Source: Burkholderiales bacterium (GTDB lineage Bacteria > Pseudomonadota > Gammaproteobacteria > Burkholderiales > Burkholderiaceae_E). From it: a DNA stretch of 64,000 nucleotides. Both the position numbers and the translations under genes were made by a program. This document shows positions 9,214 through 17,943 of this stretch, piece after piece (position 1 is the first letter of the stretch; every line of letters starts with the position of its first letter). A model generated the notes under the pieces. The model did no database searches, had not been told where the DNA came from, and was given only the letters and a program-made list of their open reading frames with translations. The stretch is from NCBI GenBank assembly GCA_027487815.1, contig JAIYCW010000067.1:124001-188000 (forward strand). Reading direction: 5' to 3'.

Positions 9214-10054
9214 TCAGGGCTGTCCCCAGCAGGATGACCATGCCCCCTAGCAGCATCGGCATGGTGACAGCCTCGTCCAGCAGGAGCGCTCCCCAAAGCA
9301 CCCCAAACACCGGAATGACAAAGGTGACTGCGATTGCGCGGCTAGGACCGACATTGCGAATCAAGCGAAAATAACTGATGTAGGCCATGCCAGTGCATAC
9401 CACGGCCAGGCAGATCACAGCGCCCCAAGCCTTGAGTGATACTGCAGCCGATGGCCAATGAGAGATTGCAAAGGGGAGCAACACAATCGATGCGGCAAGC
9501 TGGCTACCCGCTGCGGCTGCGATCGGATTGACTTGGGGTAAAAATCGCTTGCTATAGCTTGCCGCGATACCGTAAGCCAGGGTAGCTAACAGACATGCCC
9601 CAACCGCAGGCAGCGCCGCCTCAGGCGAAAATCCACTACGCGAACTGGCCAGCCACACCACCCCGGAAAAGCCAATCAGCAAGCCCATGACTCGCCAGCG
9701 ATTGAGGCGATCTCCGAGCCAGAGCCATGCGACCAGTGCAGCCCAGAAAGGCGCTGTTGCATTCAGGATTGATGCAAAGCCCGCAGTAATGCTTAGCGTG
9801 GCATAAGCGAAGAGCAGGAATGGCAAAGCCGAATTCAACAAGCCCACACCCATGATGCGCCAGAAATGCTCGCGCAGGCTCTGGGCAGCTCCCATCCACG
9901 CCATGATGGGGAGCAAGACCAGGGCCGCAATACCGACCCGCAAACCCACCATCGCGAGCGTCCCCATCTCAGGCACTGCAACCCTCATGAAGAGGAAAGA
10001 TGCGCCCCACACCGCAGACAACCAGAGCATCTCCAGCACATCCCATTTACGCAT
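9167..10054 (-). CDS. DMT-family transporter (EamA type)
   Basis: Inner-membrane protein of about 295 residues with roughly ten hydrophobic helices and the duplicated EamA layout. The first repeat opens with LSAVWGASFLFMRVAVPEMG, and the second half carries the PVFGVLWGALLLDEAVT motif. Family members export amino acids or other metabolites. I chose the ATG at 10054, which overlaps the end of the ogt gene by 8 bases (ATGCGTAA) and leaves a normal short N-terminus. It is the third gene of an alkylation-repair operon, so it may be co-expressed with repair, but a role in repair is not shown. Its 3' end overlaps the convergent dehydrogenase gene. Confidence 0.88.
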   Translation of the reverse strand: MRKWDVLEMLWLSAVWGASFLFMRVAVPEMGTLAMVGLRVGIAALVLLPIMAWMGAAQSLREHFWRIMGVGLLNSALPFLLFAYATLSITAGFASILNATAPFWAALVAWLWLGDRLNRWRVMGLLIGFSGVVWLASSRSGFSPEAALPAVGACLLATLAYGIAASYSKRFLPQVNPIAAAAGSQLAASIVLLPFAISHWPSAAVSLKAWGAVICLAVVCTGMAYISYFRLIRNVGPSRAIAVTFVIPVFGVLWGALLLDEAVTMPMLLGGMVILLGTALTTGVLVPPERFRAKE

Positions 10055-10532
10055 TAAATGTCTCGGCTTCGAATATAAGCAAAGCCCGCTTGCGTTCAAC
10101 CCCGCCGGCGTATCCGGTCAACGCACCACTTGCGCCAATAACCCGATGGCAAGGAATGATCACACTCACCGGATTGCGTCCAACTGCGGCACCCACGGCT
10201 CGCGCAGCTGCTGGCGCGCCCACCTCCTGAGCAATCCGCCCATATTGACTCAACGCGCCTGCCTTGATGTTTAGCAACGCTCGCCAAACCGCAAGCTGAA
10301 ACACGGTCCCTTGCGGAGCAAGTGGCAAGCTAAAGTCGGCACGCTCGCCACGCTCGAATTCAGCCATCTGCTGCGCCGCTTGGCCAAGTACCGGAAAGCC
10401 AGGCATCAGCACATCCTCTGAACCAAGCTCAGGGAAATACTTCTGACCTTCAAAGTAAGCGCCTGTCAGACCCACCTCATTTGCCGTGAGCAGCATCGGG
10501 CCAAAACGGGTAGTGATTCTTGAATAAAGCAT
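10047..10532 (-). CDS. ogt: Methylated-DNA--[protein]-cysteine S-methyltransferase
   Basis: Suicide repair protein that takes methyl groups from O6-methylguanine or O4-methylthymine in DNA. The acceptor is C128 in the invariant PCHRV motif, followed by the SGALTGYAGGVERKRALL helix. The wing/recognition part (AVWRALLNIKAGALSQYGRIAQEVG) precedes it. 161 residues is the size of stand-alone Ogt. It starts one base after the stop of the Ada/AlkA fusion gene and is overlapped by the transporter gene, so the three form a tight operon. It supplies the methyltransferase activity missing from the upstream fusion. Confidence 0.95.
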   Translation of the reverse strand: MLYSRITTRFGPMLLTANEVGLTGAYFEGQKYFPELGSEDVLMPGFPVLGQAAQQMAEFERGERADFSLPLAPQGTVFQLAVWRALLNIKAGALSQYGRIAQEVGAPAAARAVGAAVGRNPVSVIIPCHRVIGASGALTGYAGGVERKRALLIFEAETFNA

Positions 10533-10533
10533 G

Positions 10534-12069
10534 TCAACTCTTCAGTGAGTGGGCTTGCGCCCATAAATGAATCACAGCATAGGAGCGCCACGGAGCCCAA
10601 CGCTCGGCGTGAAGCATCATCAACTTATCTGTGGCGCAACCCGTGACCTTGCGCAGCACCACATCGCCGGGTAAAAACACATCTGGCAGGCTCCAGCCAC
10701 GCATCAAGATATAACTCGCTGTCCAGGGGCCAACTCCCTTGAGCGCCAGCAATTCTTCCAGCAACACTTCAAAGTCGGATCGAGCACGATGCCCATCCGG
10801 TGAACTGGCAAACCATCTCGCGATGTTAATCAAGGTTTCAGCGCGACTCGCAGGCATGCCCAACTGTGCGAGTTGCGACACCTCAAGACGGGCAATATCA
10901 GCGGCTCGCGGAAAGAACATCTGATGCGCAAGGCTTTCTCCAGTTTGATTGGAACCGTCCCCAGGGGTCTGCCCATAACGCTCAACCAGACGTCGAGCCA
11001 AAGTACGCGCTGCAGCCACGGTGATTTGCTGACCCAGCACCGCACGGATGGCAATCTCAAAAGGGTCAAACGCGCCGGGCAAGCGCAATCCGGGGCGCGA
11101 TGCAGCGAGCTCGCCAAGATCAGCATCGATGTGCCCGCTGCTCGCATCCAGATCAAAAACCCGCCGCGTCAAGCGCATGATCACCACCAAATGGCTGGCC
11201 AAAGACTCACTGACGCCCAACTCCAAATACTGCCGCCCCGAGCGCCACAGCACCTCGATTTCGCCACGCGCATCATCCAGTCGAAGCAAGCGTTGATAGC
11301 TCGCCTTTCTTGTCGATACGCTAACCGTTTCGATACCCTCGATAGCGCGTTGCTCCAAAAAACGAAACAACGCAATCGCATCAAAAGGCGCGCTAAAAGC
11401 CAGTCGAACCCGCAAAGGAAAGCGGTTAAAGCCAGAGGTCTGCGAAGTGTTGACTGCATGGCTGGCCTTACGCAGCGCACCTGGCTGTAACCGATAGTGC
11501 TCAATAAAGCTTGCGTTAAACCGCCGCAGGCTCTGAAAGCCCGAGGCAAAGGCAATTTCGGTCATCGATAAGTTGCTGTCACACAGCAATTGCTTGGCCA
11601 GCAACAGGCGTGATGTTTGAAGGTATTGCACCGGACTCACACCACTGTGGGATTGAAACACCCTGCGCAAATGTCGATCAGTCACACCAAGCGATTGTGC
11701 AAGGCGCGCGAAGTTTCCCTGCATGAGTTCGCCTCGTTGGATCGCACGCATGGCTTGTAGCGCCAACTCAGGCCCCTGCTGCACACTCAAAAACTGCGGA
11801 GCCAGTTCCGGGCGGCAGCGCAAACAGGGGCGAAAGCCCGCGCTTTCCGCTTGGGCCGCGTGAGCATAGAAGCGGCAATTCTTCTGCAACGGGACACGCA
11901 CCCGGCAAATCGGCCGGCAATAGATTTTTGTGCTCGTGACACCGACGAAGAACTGACCATCGAAACGCCCGTCGCGAGCACTTAGCACACGGTACAAACG
12001 TTGCGTATCGGCAAGATCAACCAAGGCTCGGGACTTCGGCAGACCGTGGGAGGCAATAACAGGCGACAT
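10534..12069 (-). CDS. alkA: Ada-type sensor / AraC / AlkA DNA-3-methyladenine glycosylase II fusion
   Basis: Three-part 511-residue protein. Residues about 20-90 are the Ada N-terminal zinc domain with C51, C55, C82 and C85; C51 matches the Cys that accepts methyl from phosphotriesters. Residues about 95-200 are an AraC-type double helix-turn-helix. The rest is AlkA: a mixed N-terminal subdomain and a helix-hairpin-helix glycosylase (LKGVGPWTASYILMRGW) with the catalytic Asp, D469, in VFLPGDVV. It removes alkylated bases and probably activates its own operon when methylated. The start is uncertain: ATG at 12069 or TTG at 12099. Downstream are ogt and a DMT transporter. Confidence 0.92.
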   Translation of the reverse strand: MSPVIASHGLPKSRALVDLADTQRLYRVLSARDGRFDGQFFVGVTSTKIYCRPICRVRVPLQKNCRFYAHAAQAESAGFRPCLRCRPELAPQFLSVQQGPELALQAMRAIQRGELMQGNFARLAQSLGVTDRHLRRVFQSHSGVSPVQYLQTSRLLLAKQLLCDSNLSMTEIAFASGFQSLRRFNASFIEHYRLQPGALRKASHAVNTSQTSGFNRFPLRVRLAFSAPFDAIALFRFLEQRAIEGIETVSVSTRKASYQRLLRLDDARGEIEVLWRSGRQYLELGVSESLASHLVVIMRLTRRVFDLDASSGHIDADLGELAASRPGLRLPGAFDPFEIAIRAVLGQQITVAAARTLARRLVERYGQTPGDGSNQTGESLAHQMFFPRAADIARLEVSQLAQLGMPASRAETLINIARWFASSPDGHRARSDFEVLLEELLALKGVGPWTASYILMRGWSLPDVFLPGDVVLRKVTGCATDKLMMLHAERWAPWRSYAVIHLWAQAHSLKS

Positions 12070-12142
12070 GGCGCAATAGTAGCGCTCAAACGCCGACAAG
12101 TCTGGCCGTTTTCGGACATCATGTTAGGGCTCTGAATCCGCT

Positions 12143-12928
12143 TTAACGGCGCAGACCTGGAATCTCCAGTGACAGGTCTTGACCCCGCCAGGCCAGGTAC
12201 AGCTCAAGGGCTAAAAAATCCGCAGAACCTTGGGGTTGCAACTGCGCACGAATGCCCGAAAGGCAGCTGCGAAATCGGCGATGCAAGCTACCCATCGATT
12301 GCCATTCGAGGCGATACACTGGATAGGCATGGCTATGTCCCTGGCTGATCACCTCGTTCAGCAAGGTGCGGCCATAGAGCCGATCATGGCAGTCGCTGCA
12401 TGACAAATTCAGTTGTCCTATTCGGCGTCGATATAAGCTCTCACCGTTCACAAGCGCCCCACGGGTTGGTTCGTCCAGAGCGATTTCGCGGCGCAGCCCT
12501 GCCAAGTAAGTTACCAGCAGGCTTGTAATTTCAAGCATCTCAGCGCTCTCATAGCCCCAGGGCGATTGACTCAGTCGCTGGGTCACGCATTGATTCACCT
12601 GGGCTTCAAGGTTGATTACCGCGCCGCGCTTGTCAACCCGTGGCAGGCGAGCGAGTGCACCACGTAAATTGCCTGGAGCTTCGCCATGGCATTGCGCACA
12701 ACCGTTTTTCCAACGGACAGCACCGCGATCTACCGAAAGGCCAGCGGGATGTTGAAGACTGTCGGCTTGCTGCGCCCGCAAAGATTCTGAAAGGTAAAAG
12801 CTGCCACTGCGTAAATCGTTTGCTCCAATCGGCGGCATTGGGCTTTGCCTGCTTGTTTGACCATGAGCCAGCCCCGCCATAGCCAAACTCAGGCCCCAAA
12901 CCACGTGAAATCTTAAGCGATACCTCAA
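12143..12928 (-). CDS. soxA: Sulfur-oxidation c-type cytochrome SoxA (diheme)
   Basis: Periplasmic SoxA subunit of SoxAX, which oxidatively joins thiosulfate to the carrier SoxYZ. Signal peptide to about residue 23 (AHGQ). Two haem c sites are present, C77-C80-H81 (CAQCH) and C177-C180-H181 (CSDCH). The active-site cysteine that becomes a persulfide ligand is C222 in FRSCLSG. 261 residues fits the diheme form. The start is a TTG sharing four bases (TTGA) with the soxZ stop; the next ATG would remove the signal peptide. It is the last gene of the EEP-soxX-soxY-soxZ-soxA operon. Confidence 0.93.
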   Translation of the reverse strand: MRYRLRFHVVWGLSLAMAGLAHGQTSRQSPMPPIGANDLRSGSFYLSESLRAQQADSLQHPAGLSVDRGAVRWKNGCAQCHGEAPGNLRGALARLPRVDKRGAVINLEAQVNQCVTQRLSQSPWGYESAEMLEITSLLVTYLAGLRREIALDEPTRGALVNGESLYRRRIGQLNLSCSDCHDRLYGRTLLNEVISQGHSHAYPVYRLEWQSMGSLHRRFRSCLSGIRAQLQPQGSADFLALELYLAWRGQDLSLEIPGLRR

Positions 12929-13245
12929 ATGACATCCATGACGATGCTGTGCGAATCCCGCACGCCTTGCTCATCGATCCAGTCAAACCGCAATTCACCT
13001 GAAGCTGCAGCGCGGATCAAAAAACTCACATAAGGATTAGCCGAGATTCCTGTGCCCAGCGAGATGCGCATAACTTCTTGGCCGCCATAGCGGCACACCA
13101 ATTCAGGAATAACGTTTCGAGTAATGCGATCACCACTAGCACCACGACGCAAGCCATTCTCCATGGGATGCCCGATGATGATGCGCACCTCCACCGTTTC
13201 TCCCGCACGCGGTTGCGCTGGTCGAAGCTGAACCCGAGCGGCCAT
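12925..13245 (-). CDS. soxZ: Thiosulfate-oxidation carrier subunit SoxZ
   Basis: 106-residue immunoglobulin-like partner of SoxY. It carries the family pattern HPMENGLRRGASGDRITRNVIPELVC, the two strands around SLGTGISANPYVSFLIRA, and no signal peptide; SoxZ crosses the membrane bound to SoxY. The start is three bases after the soxY stop, and the stop overlaps soxA (TTGA). Role and identity are clear from sequence and neighbours. Confidence 0.93.
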   Translation of the reverse strand: MAARVQLRPAQPRAGETVEVRIIIGHPMENGLRRGASGDRITRNVIPELVCRYGGQEVMRISLGTGISANPYVSFLIRAAASGELRFDWIDEQGVRDSHSIVMDVI

Positions 13246-13248
13246 CGC

Positions 13249-13779
13249 CTAGCTTCCATCCACGCAGGCCGACACACTCACCTGCACATCGGCGGTGCCC
13301 GAGAAGGCTCGACCATCGCTCATGATCGCTACCGCCATCAGGCGCTGCGACCCGGCAAGACGAAGGCGGGTATCTAGACGCGCTTGAGGATTCGCAGGTG
13401 AAAAATGGGCCTTCAACACAAACGGGCGGGGATTGATTGCTGCAAACATGTGCAGCTCACGCACATGATCCTCGGGTGTCATCGGGCTATCGACAAGTAT
13501 GGTGCAAGGCACCGAGTTACCGTTGTCTGCCAGGCTTTGCACCTGAATCTTGACCCGCCCTTCAAGTAACTCGACATTGCCCAAAGCGCGGGTCAACTCG
13601 CGTTTGAGCAAGGTCTGCTGTTCCTGCAAAGAGACAATATCGGTACTGCTGCGGCTTTGCGAAATGCCACGAACCGGCAGCAATGCGCTGGCCACACCCA
13701 GGGCAGCCAAATACCGTCCTGCATGTCGGCGTCGTGGCTCGGGCACGGCCGGTGCAGCTATTTCAGGGTGATCAGCCAT
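13249..13779 (-). CDS. soxY: Thiosulfate-oxidation carrier protein SoxY
   Basis: 176-residue exported protein that carries sulfur intermediates on a C-terminal cysteine. A Tat-like leader (RRRHAGRYLAALGVASALLP, residues 16-35) fits export with bound SoxZ. The beta-sandwich region RELHMFAAINPRP is typical. The C-terminus reads SACVDGS, with carrier Cys C172, instead of the classical GGCGG arm; this still puts one cysteine five residues from the end. The start overlaps soxX by 22 bases and has GAGG upstream. soxZ follows at once. Confidence 0.9.
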   Translation of the reverse strand: MADHPEIAAPAVPEPRRRHAGRYLAALGVASALLPVRGISQSRSSTDIVSLQEQQTLLKRELTRALGNVELLEGRVKIQVQSLADNGNSVPCTILVDSPMTPEDHVRELHMFAAINPRPFVLKAHFSPANPQARLDTRLRLAGSQRLMAVAIMSDGRAFSGTADVQVSVSACVDGS

Positions 13780-14177
13780 GCAATCAGATCCTCAATTTGT
13801 TGGGCCTGCAGCACTGGCTTGTTCCGATAAGCCGGGTCAACCTGCACCAAATGGCGGGTGGTGAAATAGGACGGCATGATGGTGCCGGGACTGACGGCCT
13901 GTGCATCAACCAACCGGGCACGCAATTGAGCCGCATCCCACCTCAAGCCCACGCCTTGTAGCGGGGGAGCAATGTCCGATCCTTGCGAACTCGCCTCAAT
14001 CTTGTGACACAACACACAGGTGCCTTCCCGCGATCTTCCCAACTGCTCACCGCGCATCGCACTCGCGTTTGAGACCAGTGGTGTGTCGATACGATTGATC
14101 TCGAAAGTAGCGCATCCACCTGCTACTGTGACAACCAGCGCTCCGAGCAGTAAGCGCAACATAACAGCCATCAGCAT
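13758..14177 (-). CDS. soxX: Sulfur-oxidation c-type cytochrome SoxX
   Basis: Monohaem cytochrome subunit of SoxAX. The haem motif is C54-V-L-C57-H58, the region after it (SDIAPPLQGVG) is conserved, and the likely distal Met is M101 in PGTIMPSYF. The leader ends in VAGGC (C22), which looks like a lipobox, so the protein may be membrane-anchored rather than free in the periplasm. 139 residues. The ATG at 14177 shares one base with the stop of the upstream EEP gene (TGATG); a TTG three bases earlier is also possible. soxY overlaps its end. Confidence 0.9.
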   Translation of the reverse strand: MLMAVMLRLLLGALVVTVAGGCATFEINRIDTPLVSNASAMRGEQLGRSREGTCVLCHKIEASSQGSDIAPPLQGVGLRWDAAQLRARLVDAQAVSPGTIMPSYFTTRHLVQVDPAYRNKPVLQAQQIEDLIAWLITLK

Positions 14178-15196
14178 CAAGCTTGTGCCCGATACAAACG
14201 CATCGTTGCTGCAACCACAGCATGATCTGAAGTCAGCGGATCACGATCATTCAAATGATCATTGTAGTAATCAACCTTGACTACCTCGCCTATTGCAAAT
14301 CGGCTTTCACGACTGAATTCCTCGGAGAGCAAAATATGATCGATCACTTGTGGGTCAGCCTGATGTACATGGCTGTAAGCCACATCGCGCCGCATGCCAC
14401 GACTGCCCTGCAAGCCGTGCGCGGAAAACAGTACCGTATCGCGCTTTTCCTTTTCATGCAGGGGTGCGCTGCCTGCAATCAGTTCGGTAGTTACCGATTG
14501 CAGCGCATCATTGAAGTCACCCAGCACCGCCATGGGCACCCGGTTTTTATTGGTACTCTCCACCACCATCTTGCGCACTGATGCCGCCTCCGCACCACGA
14601 ATCATCAGCGCGCGCAGCTCACCACGTAACTCATCGCTTGCAAGATCACCATCCTCCGAATCCAGGAGCTCAGGGCGCCGCGACTTTAAATGCAATCCAA
14701 TAATGCTCATGGGAAGTGCTTCAAGCGGCTCTGTATCCGCCCGCCGTGCATCAGCATTTAAATCCACGGTCAGTCGTAACACTGGACGCGAAAACTTTTC
14801 ATGCCAGCTCCCGGCTTGCTTGCCATCTGCAGAGCCAGGCAACATCACTCGTAAATCAGCGGCGATGTCGGTAATGGATTCGGGCTCGCCAATCAGGGGG
14901 ATCAAGCTCGCAAACCCCACACGCGGCAATTCATTGCCAGCGACCGCAAACGGAGCGCCCACGACAGCACCTTGGCTAAAACGGCGTGATCGCCCGCAAG
15001 CCAGGCGCAAGGCCTCCTCGGAAAACACCTCTTGAAAAATCACGACATCGGGAGCAATGCGATCCAATTGCTGAGCAATCCACTGGATCTTGGTGGAAAA
15101 CTGGGCTTCGGTATAACCCGGCCGGCCATAAATCGATTCCCCGGGCAGTCGAAGATTGAGCAGATTGAAGGTAGCCAGTTTCAAGGATTCACGCAT
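14177..15196 (-). CDS. Endonuclease/exonuclease/phosphatase (EEP) family protein
   Basis: Phosphoesterase-fold protein of about 339 residues. It shows the EEP start (LKLATFNLLNLR), the metal-binding Glu in VVIFQEVFSE, VLGDFNDALQSV in the middle, and the terminal SDHAVVAATM motif with the Asp-His pair. It may cleave nucleic acid, a phospholipid or a sugar phosphate; no signal peptide is obvious. I chose the ATG at 15196, where family homology begins; an ATG at 15229 with GGGG upstream is an alternative. It overlaps soxX by one base, so it heads the sox operon, although its role in sulfur oxidation is unknown. Confidence 0.8.
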   Translation of the reverse strand: MRESLKLATFNLLNLRLPGESIYGRPGYTEAQFSTKIQWIAQQLDRIAPDVVIFQEVFSEEALRLACGRSRRFSQGAVVGAPFAVAGNELPRVGFASLIPLIGEPESITDIAADLRVMLPGSADGKQAGSWHEKFSRPVLRLTVDLNADARRADTEPLEALPMSIIGLHLKSRRPELLDSEDGDLASDELRGELRALMIRGAEAASVRKMVVESTNKNRVPMAVLGDFNDALQSVTTELIAGSAPLHEKEKRDTVLFSAHGLQGSRGMRRDVAYSHVHQADPQVIDHILLSEEFSRESRFAIGEVVKVDYYNDHLNDRDPLTSDHAVVAATMRLYRAQA

Positions 15197-15261
15197 GAGG
15201 CTAGGTCTCAGTCCTAATTTTGTTAACATTTCTGCACCCCGCCGCAGGATGCCTACTTCAC

Positions 15262-16251
15262 ATGACCATCACATCTTCAACTACTCCCGCCCCCTCTGTC
15301 TACCCACGAGATCTTGTGGGCTATGGCCAGCACCCGCCCCACGCTCAATGGCCCGGTGGCGCGCGCATCGCGGTTCAGTTCGTTTTGAACTATGAAGAAG
15401 GTGCTGAAAACAGCGTCTTGCATGGCGATGCTGGCTCCGAACAGTTCCTCTCTGAAATTGTGGGCGCTGCAAGCTATCCGGATCGCCATATGTCGATGGA
15501 GTCGATCTACGAATATGGCTCGCGCGCCGGGGTGTGGAGAATTTTGCGTGAGTTTGAGAAGCGTGGCTGGCCGCTGACCGTGTTCGGGGTGTCGATGGCC
15601 TTGCAAAGACATCCCGAGCTTACCCGGGCTTTGGTAGCCGCCGGCCATGAAATCGCATGTCACAGCTGGCGCTGGATTCATTACCAATCGATGGATGAAG
15701 CGCAGGAGCGCGAGCATATCCGTATCGGCACTGAAATCATTCGCGAGCTGACCTCAGGCCAGTGGCCCCTGGGTTGGTACACCGGCCGCGATAGCCCCAA
15801 CACGAAACGCCTGGTGATGGAGCATGGCGGCTATGAGTATGACAGCGACAACTATGGTGATGACCTGCCGTTTTGGACTCCGGTGTCCACCTCCACGGGT
15901 CTGCAGCAGCAGTTGATCGTGCCCTACACGCTGGATACCAACGACATGCGCTTTGCAACGCCGCAGGGATTCAATACCGGCGATCACTTCTTCAGCTATT
16001 TGCGTGATGCGTTTGATGTGCTTTACGCCGAAGGCGCAAGCAGCCCCAAGATGCTATCGATCGGGTTGCATTGCCGGCTGCTCGGGCGACCAGGTCGCTT
16101 GCGGGGCCTGCAGCGCTTTATGGACCATGTGGCGCAACACAATCATGTGTGGGTGGCACGACGCATTGATATCGCGCGCCACTGGAAGGCCCTTTACCCA
16201 CCTCCGGATCCTGCCCCGGCTCACACAATGGCAACCGGAGAGACCCGATGA
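15262..16251 (+). CDS. Polysaccharide-deacetylase-family allantoinase (PuuE-like)
   Basis: 329-residue NodB-fold enzyme that closely follows the PuuE pattern: YPRDLVGYGQHPP, then GGARIAVQFVLNYEEGAE, SMESIYEYGSRAGVWRIL, and GHEIACHSWRWIHY, with the metal-binding His in the last two. PuuE-type enzymes hydrolyse allantoin in purine breakdown without being related to classical allantoinase. The ATG at 15262 removes an unlikely 14-residue extension. It overlaps the M20 gene by ATGA, so the two act together, probably on allantoin/allantoate or a similar ureide. No other purine-catabolism gene is in the window. Confidence 0.85.
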   Translation: MTITSSTTPAPSVYPRDLVGYGQHPPHAQWPGGARIAVQFVLNYEEGAENSVLHGDAGSEQFLSEIVGAASYPDRHMSMESIYEYGSRAGVWRILREFEKRGWPLTVFGVSMALQRHPELTRALVAAGHEIACHSWRWIHYQSMDEAQEREHIRIGTEIIRELTSGQWPLGWYTGRDSPNTKRLVMEHGGYEYDSDNYGDDLPFWTPVSTSTGLQQQLIVPYTLDTNDMRFATPQGFNTGDHFFSYLRDAFDVLYAEGASSPKMLSIGLHCRLLGRPGRLRGLQRFMDHVAQHNHVWVARRIDIARHWKALYPPPDPAPAHTMATGETR

Positions 16252-17486
16252 TTGATCATGCAGCCTTATGCACCTGGATTGATGCTCACCATGCTGATCA
16301 AATCCGCTTTCTGCGTGATGTGGTCAGTATTCCGACTGACATGCCGCCGGGTGACAATGCCCCATCAGCAGGCAATATCGCACGGCTATTGCGCGAGCGC
16401 GGATTTGAGGTCGAGGAGCATCAAGTGCCGCAGGCTGAAGTGCAGGCTTACGGCATGCGATCAATCACCAACCTGATCGTACGCTATTGCTTCAGCGATG
16501 AAGGACCAGTGATTGCGCTTAATGCTCACGCCGATGTCGTGCCTCCTGGCGAAGGCTGGACACATTCCCCCTATGCTGGCGAGATCGAGGATGGCCGGAT
16601 GTATGCGCGTGGGGTGGCGGTTTCCAAATCAGACGTTGCCAGTTACACCTACAGTCTGATGGCCTTGCGAGATGCTGCTGAGCAGGGTGCAGAGCTGCAA
16701 GGGTGCGTCGAGTTGCATTTCACCTTCGATGAGGAATTTGGAGGCTTGCTCGGGCCCGGCTGGTTACTTGGCCAGGGGCTCACTCACCCCAACCTGGTGA
16801 TTGCAGCGAGCTTTTCCTACCAAGTGGTCGTTGCCCACAACGCATGCTTGCAATTCGAAGTGGTTGTCCACGGAAAGGCTGCCCATGGCTCCATGCCGCA
16901 TACCGGGCATGATGCATTTCAGGCGGGTGTAGCGATTCTGAACGCGCTATATGGCCTGATTCCCGGCTTGTCCTCCATCAGATCATCAGTCACTGGCATC
17001 GATTCGCCAACCTTGGTTGTGGGATTGATTCAAGGAGGCATCAATACCAACGTGGTGCCCGACAAACTCAGCTTCAAATTTGATCGGCGCCTGATCCCGG
17101 AAGAAAACCCGGCCCAAGTGGAAGCAGAGCTTCGCGCATTGATCCAAAAGAGTATCGAAGGCCGCGAGGGCATTCGGGTTGAAATGCGACGTCTGCTATT
17201 GGCCAACGCCATGAAACCCAGTCCGGGGCAAGCACCGCTTGTTGAAGCTTTGCAGCGCCACGGGCAGCGCATCATGGGCGAAGAGTTGCCTGCGGTTGGC
17301 GTGCCTCTCTACACCGATGCCCGACTGTATTCTGAAGCGGGCATACCCATCGTTCTTTATGGGGCAGGGCCGCGCACTGTGCTGGAGTCCAATGCGAAGC
17401 GCGCTGATGAAAATCTCGTGCTTGAGGATCTTCGCAAAGCGACACAGGTGATCACTTGCGCCTTGGCCGACCTGTTGAAGGTTTAA
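16248..17486 (+). CDS. M20-family metallopeptidase/deacylase (ArgE/DapE type)
   Basis: Di-zinc amidohydrolase of 412 residues. The first ligand motif is ALNAHADVVPPGEGW, the bridging Asp sits in RGVAVSKSDV, and the catalytic Glu is in FTFDEEFGG. The lid domain (about 190-300) has HGKAAHGSMPHTG with its conserved His, and a GGINTNVVPDKLSFKFDRR strand. Substrates are usually N-acyl amino acids or carbamoyl compounds; next to a PuuE-like gene an allantoate- or ureide-type substrate is possible. Start overlaps the previous stop (ATGA). The last 35 bases overlap the convergent marR gene. Confidence 0.87.
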   Translation: MIDHAALCTWIDAHHADQIRFLRDVVSIPTDMPPGDNAPSAGNIARLLRERGFEVEEHQVPQAEVQAYGMRSITNLIVRYCFSDEGPVIALNAHADVVPPGEGWTHSPYAGEIEDGRMYARGVAVSKSDVASYTYSLMALRDAAEQGAELQGCVELHFTFDEEFGGLLGPGWLLGQGLTHPNLVIAASFSYQVVVAHNACLQFEVVVHGKAAHGSMPHTGHDAFQAGVAILNALYGLIPGLSSIRSSVTGIDSPTLVVGLIQGGINTNVVPDKLSFKFDRRLIPEENPAQVEAELRALIQKSIEGREGIRVEMRRLLLANAMKPSPGQAPLVEALQRHGQRIMGEELPAVGVPLYTDARLYSEAGIPIVLYGAGPRTVLESNAKRADENLVLEDLRKATQVITCALADLLKV

Positions 17487-17943
17487 GTTCGGCCTGACGC
17501 GCTTGCCCGGGCTCGGTGCTGCGGATTAATTCCCGCAGCAAGGCCTTGAGCTGCTTGAGCTCCTGCTGATCATGATCAGCCAGGAGACCGGTGTTGAATT
17601 TCTGGGCCTGGGCAATCGCAGGTTCAACCTGTTGGCGCCCCAGCGCCGTGATGCGTACCTTGGCTTTGCGGGCATCACGCTCGTTGATCTCTCGTTTGAT
17701 CCAACGTCGGGCCTGCAAGCGCTCTAGCAATTTGGACATGGTCGGCTGCTTGGCCAGACTCACCTCGCACAACTCATTCACCGTCCAGTCACGTCCATCG
17801 GCCAGCGCAGCCAACACCCGCCAGGACAACACGGTAAGCTGATGATGCTTCAGGGTTTCATGAAACTGACCCGCAACCTGATGGGCCGCCCGCGCCAGAA
17901 GATACGGCAGGTAATCGAGATAAAACGCAGACCCCGGGGGCAT
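17452..17943 (-). CDS. MarR-family transcriptional regulator
   Basis: 163-residue winged-helix repressor. The recognition helix region reads LAKQPTMSKLLERLQARRW, followed by the wing REINERDARKAKVRITALG, standard for MarR. Its ATG shares a base with the stop of the flavin reductase gene (TGATG), so the two form an operon facing the 2,5-dihydroxypyridine dioxygenase gene. MarR proteins control known nicotinate (nicR) and picolinate (picR) operons built round the same dioxygenase, so this is probably the local repressor, with a pyridine compound as inducer. The palindromes at 18465-18491 are likely operators. Confidence 0.92.
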   Translation of the reverse strand: MPPGSAFYLDYLPYLLARAAHQVAGQFHETLKHHQLTVLSWRVLAALADGRDWTVNELCEVSLAKQPTMSKLLERLQARRWIKREINERDARKAKVRITALGRQQVEPAIAQAQKFNTGLLADHDQQELKQLKALLRELIRSTEPGQARQAELKPSTGRPRRK

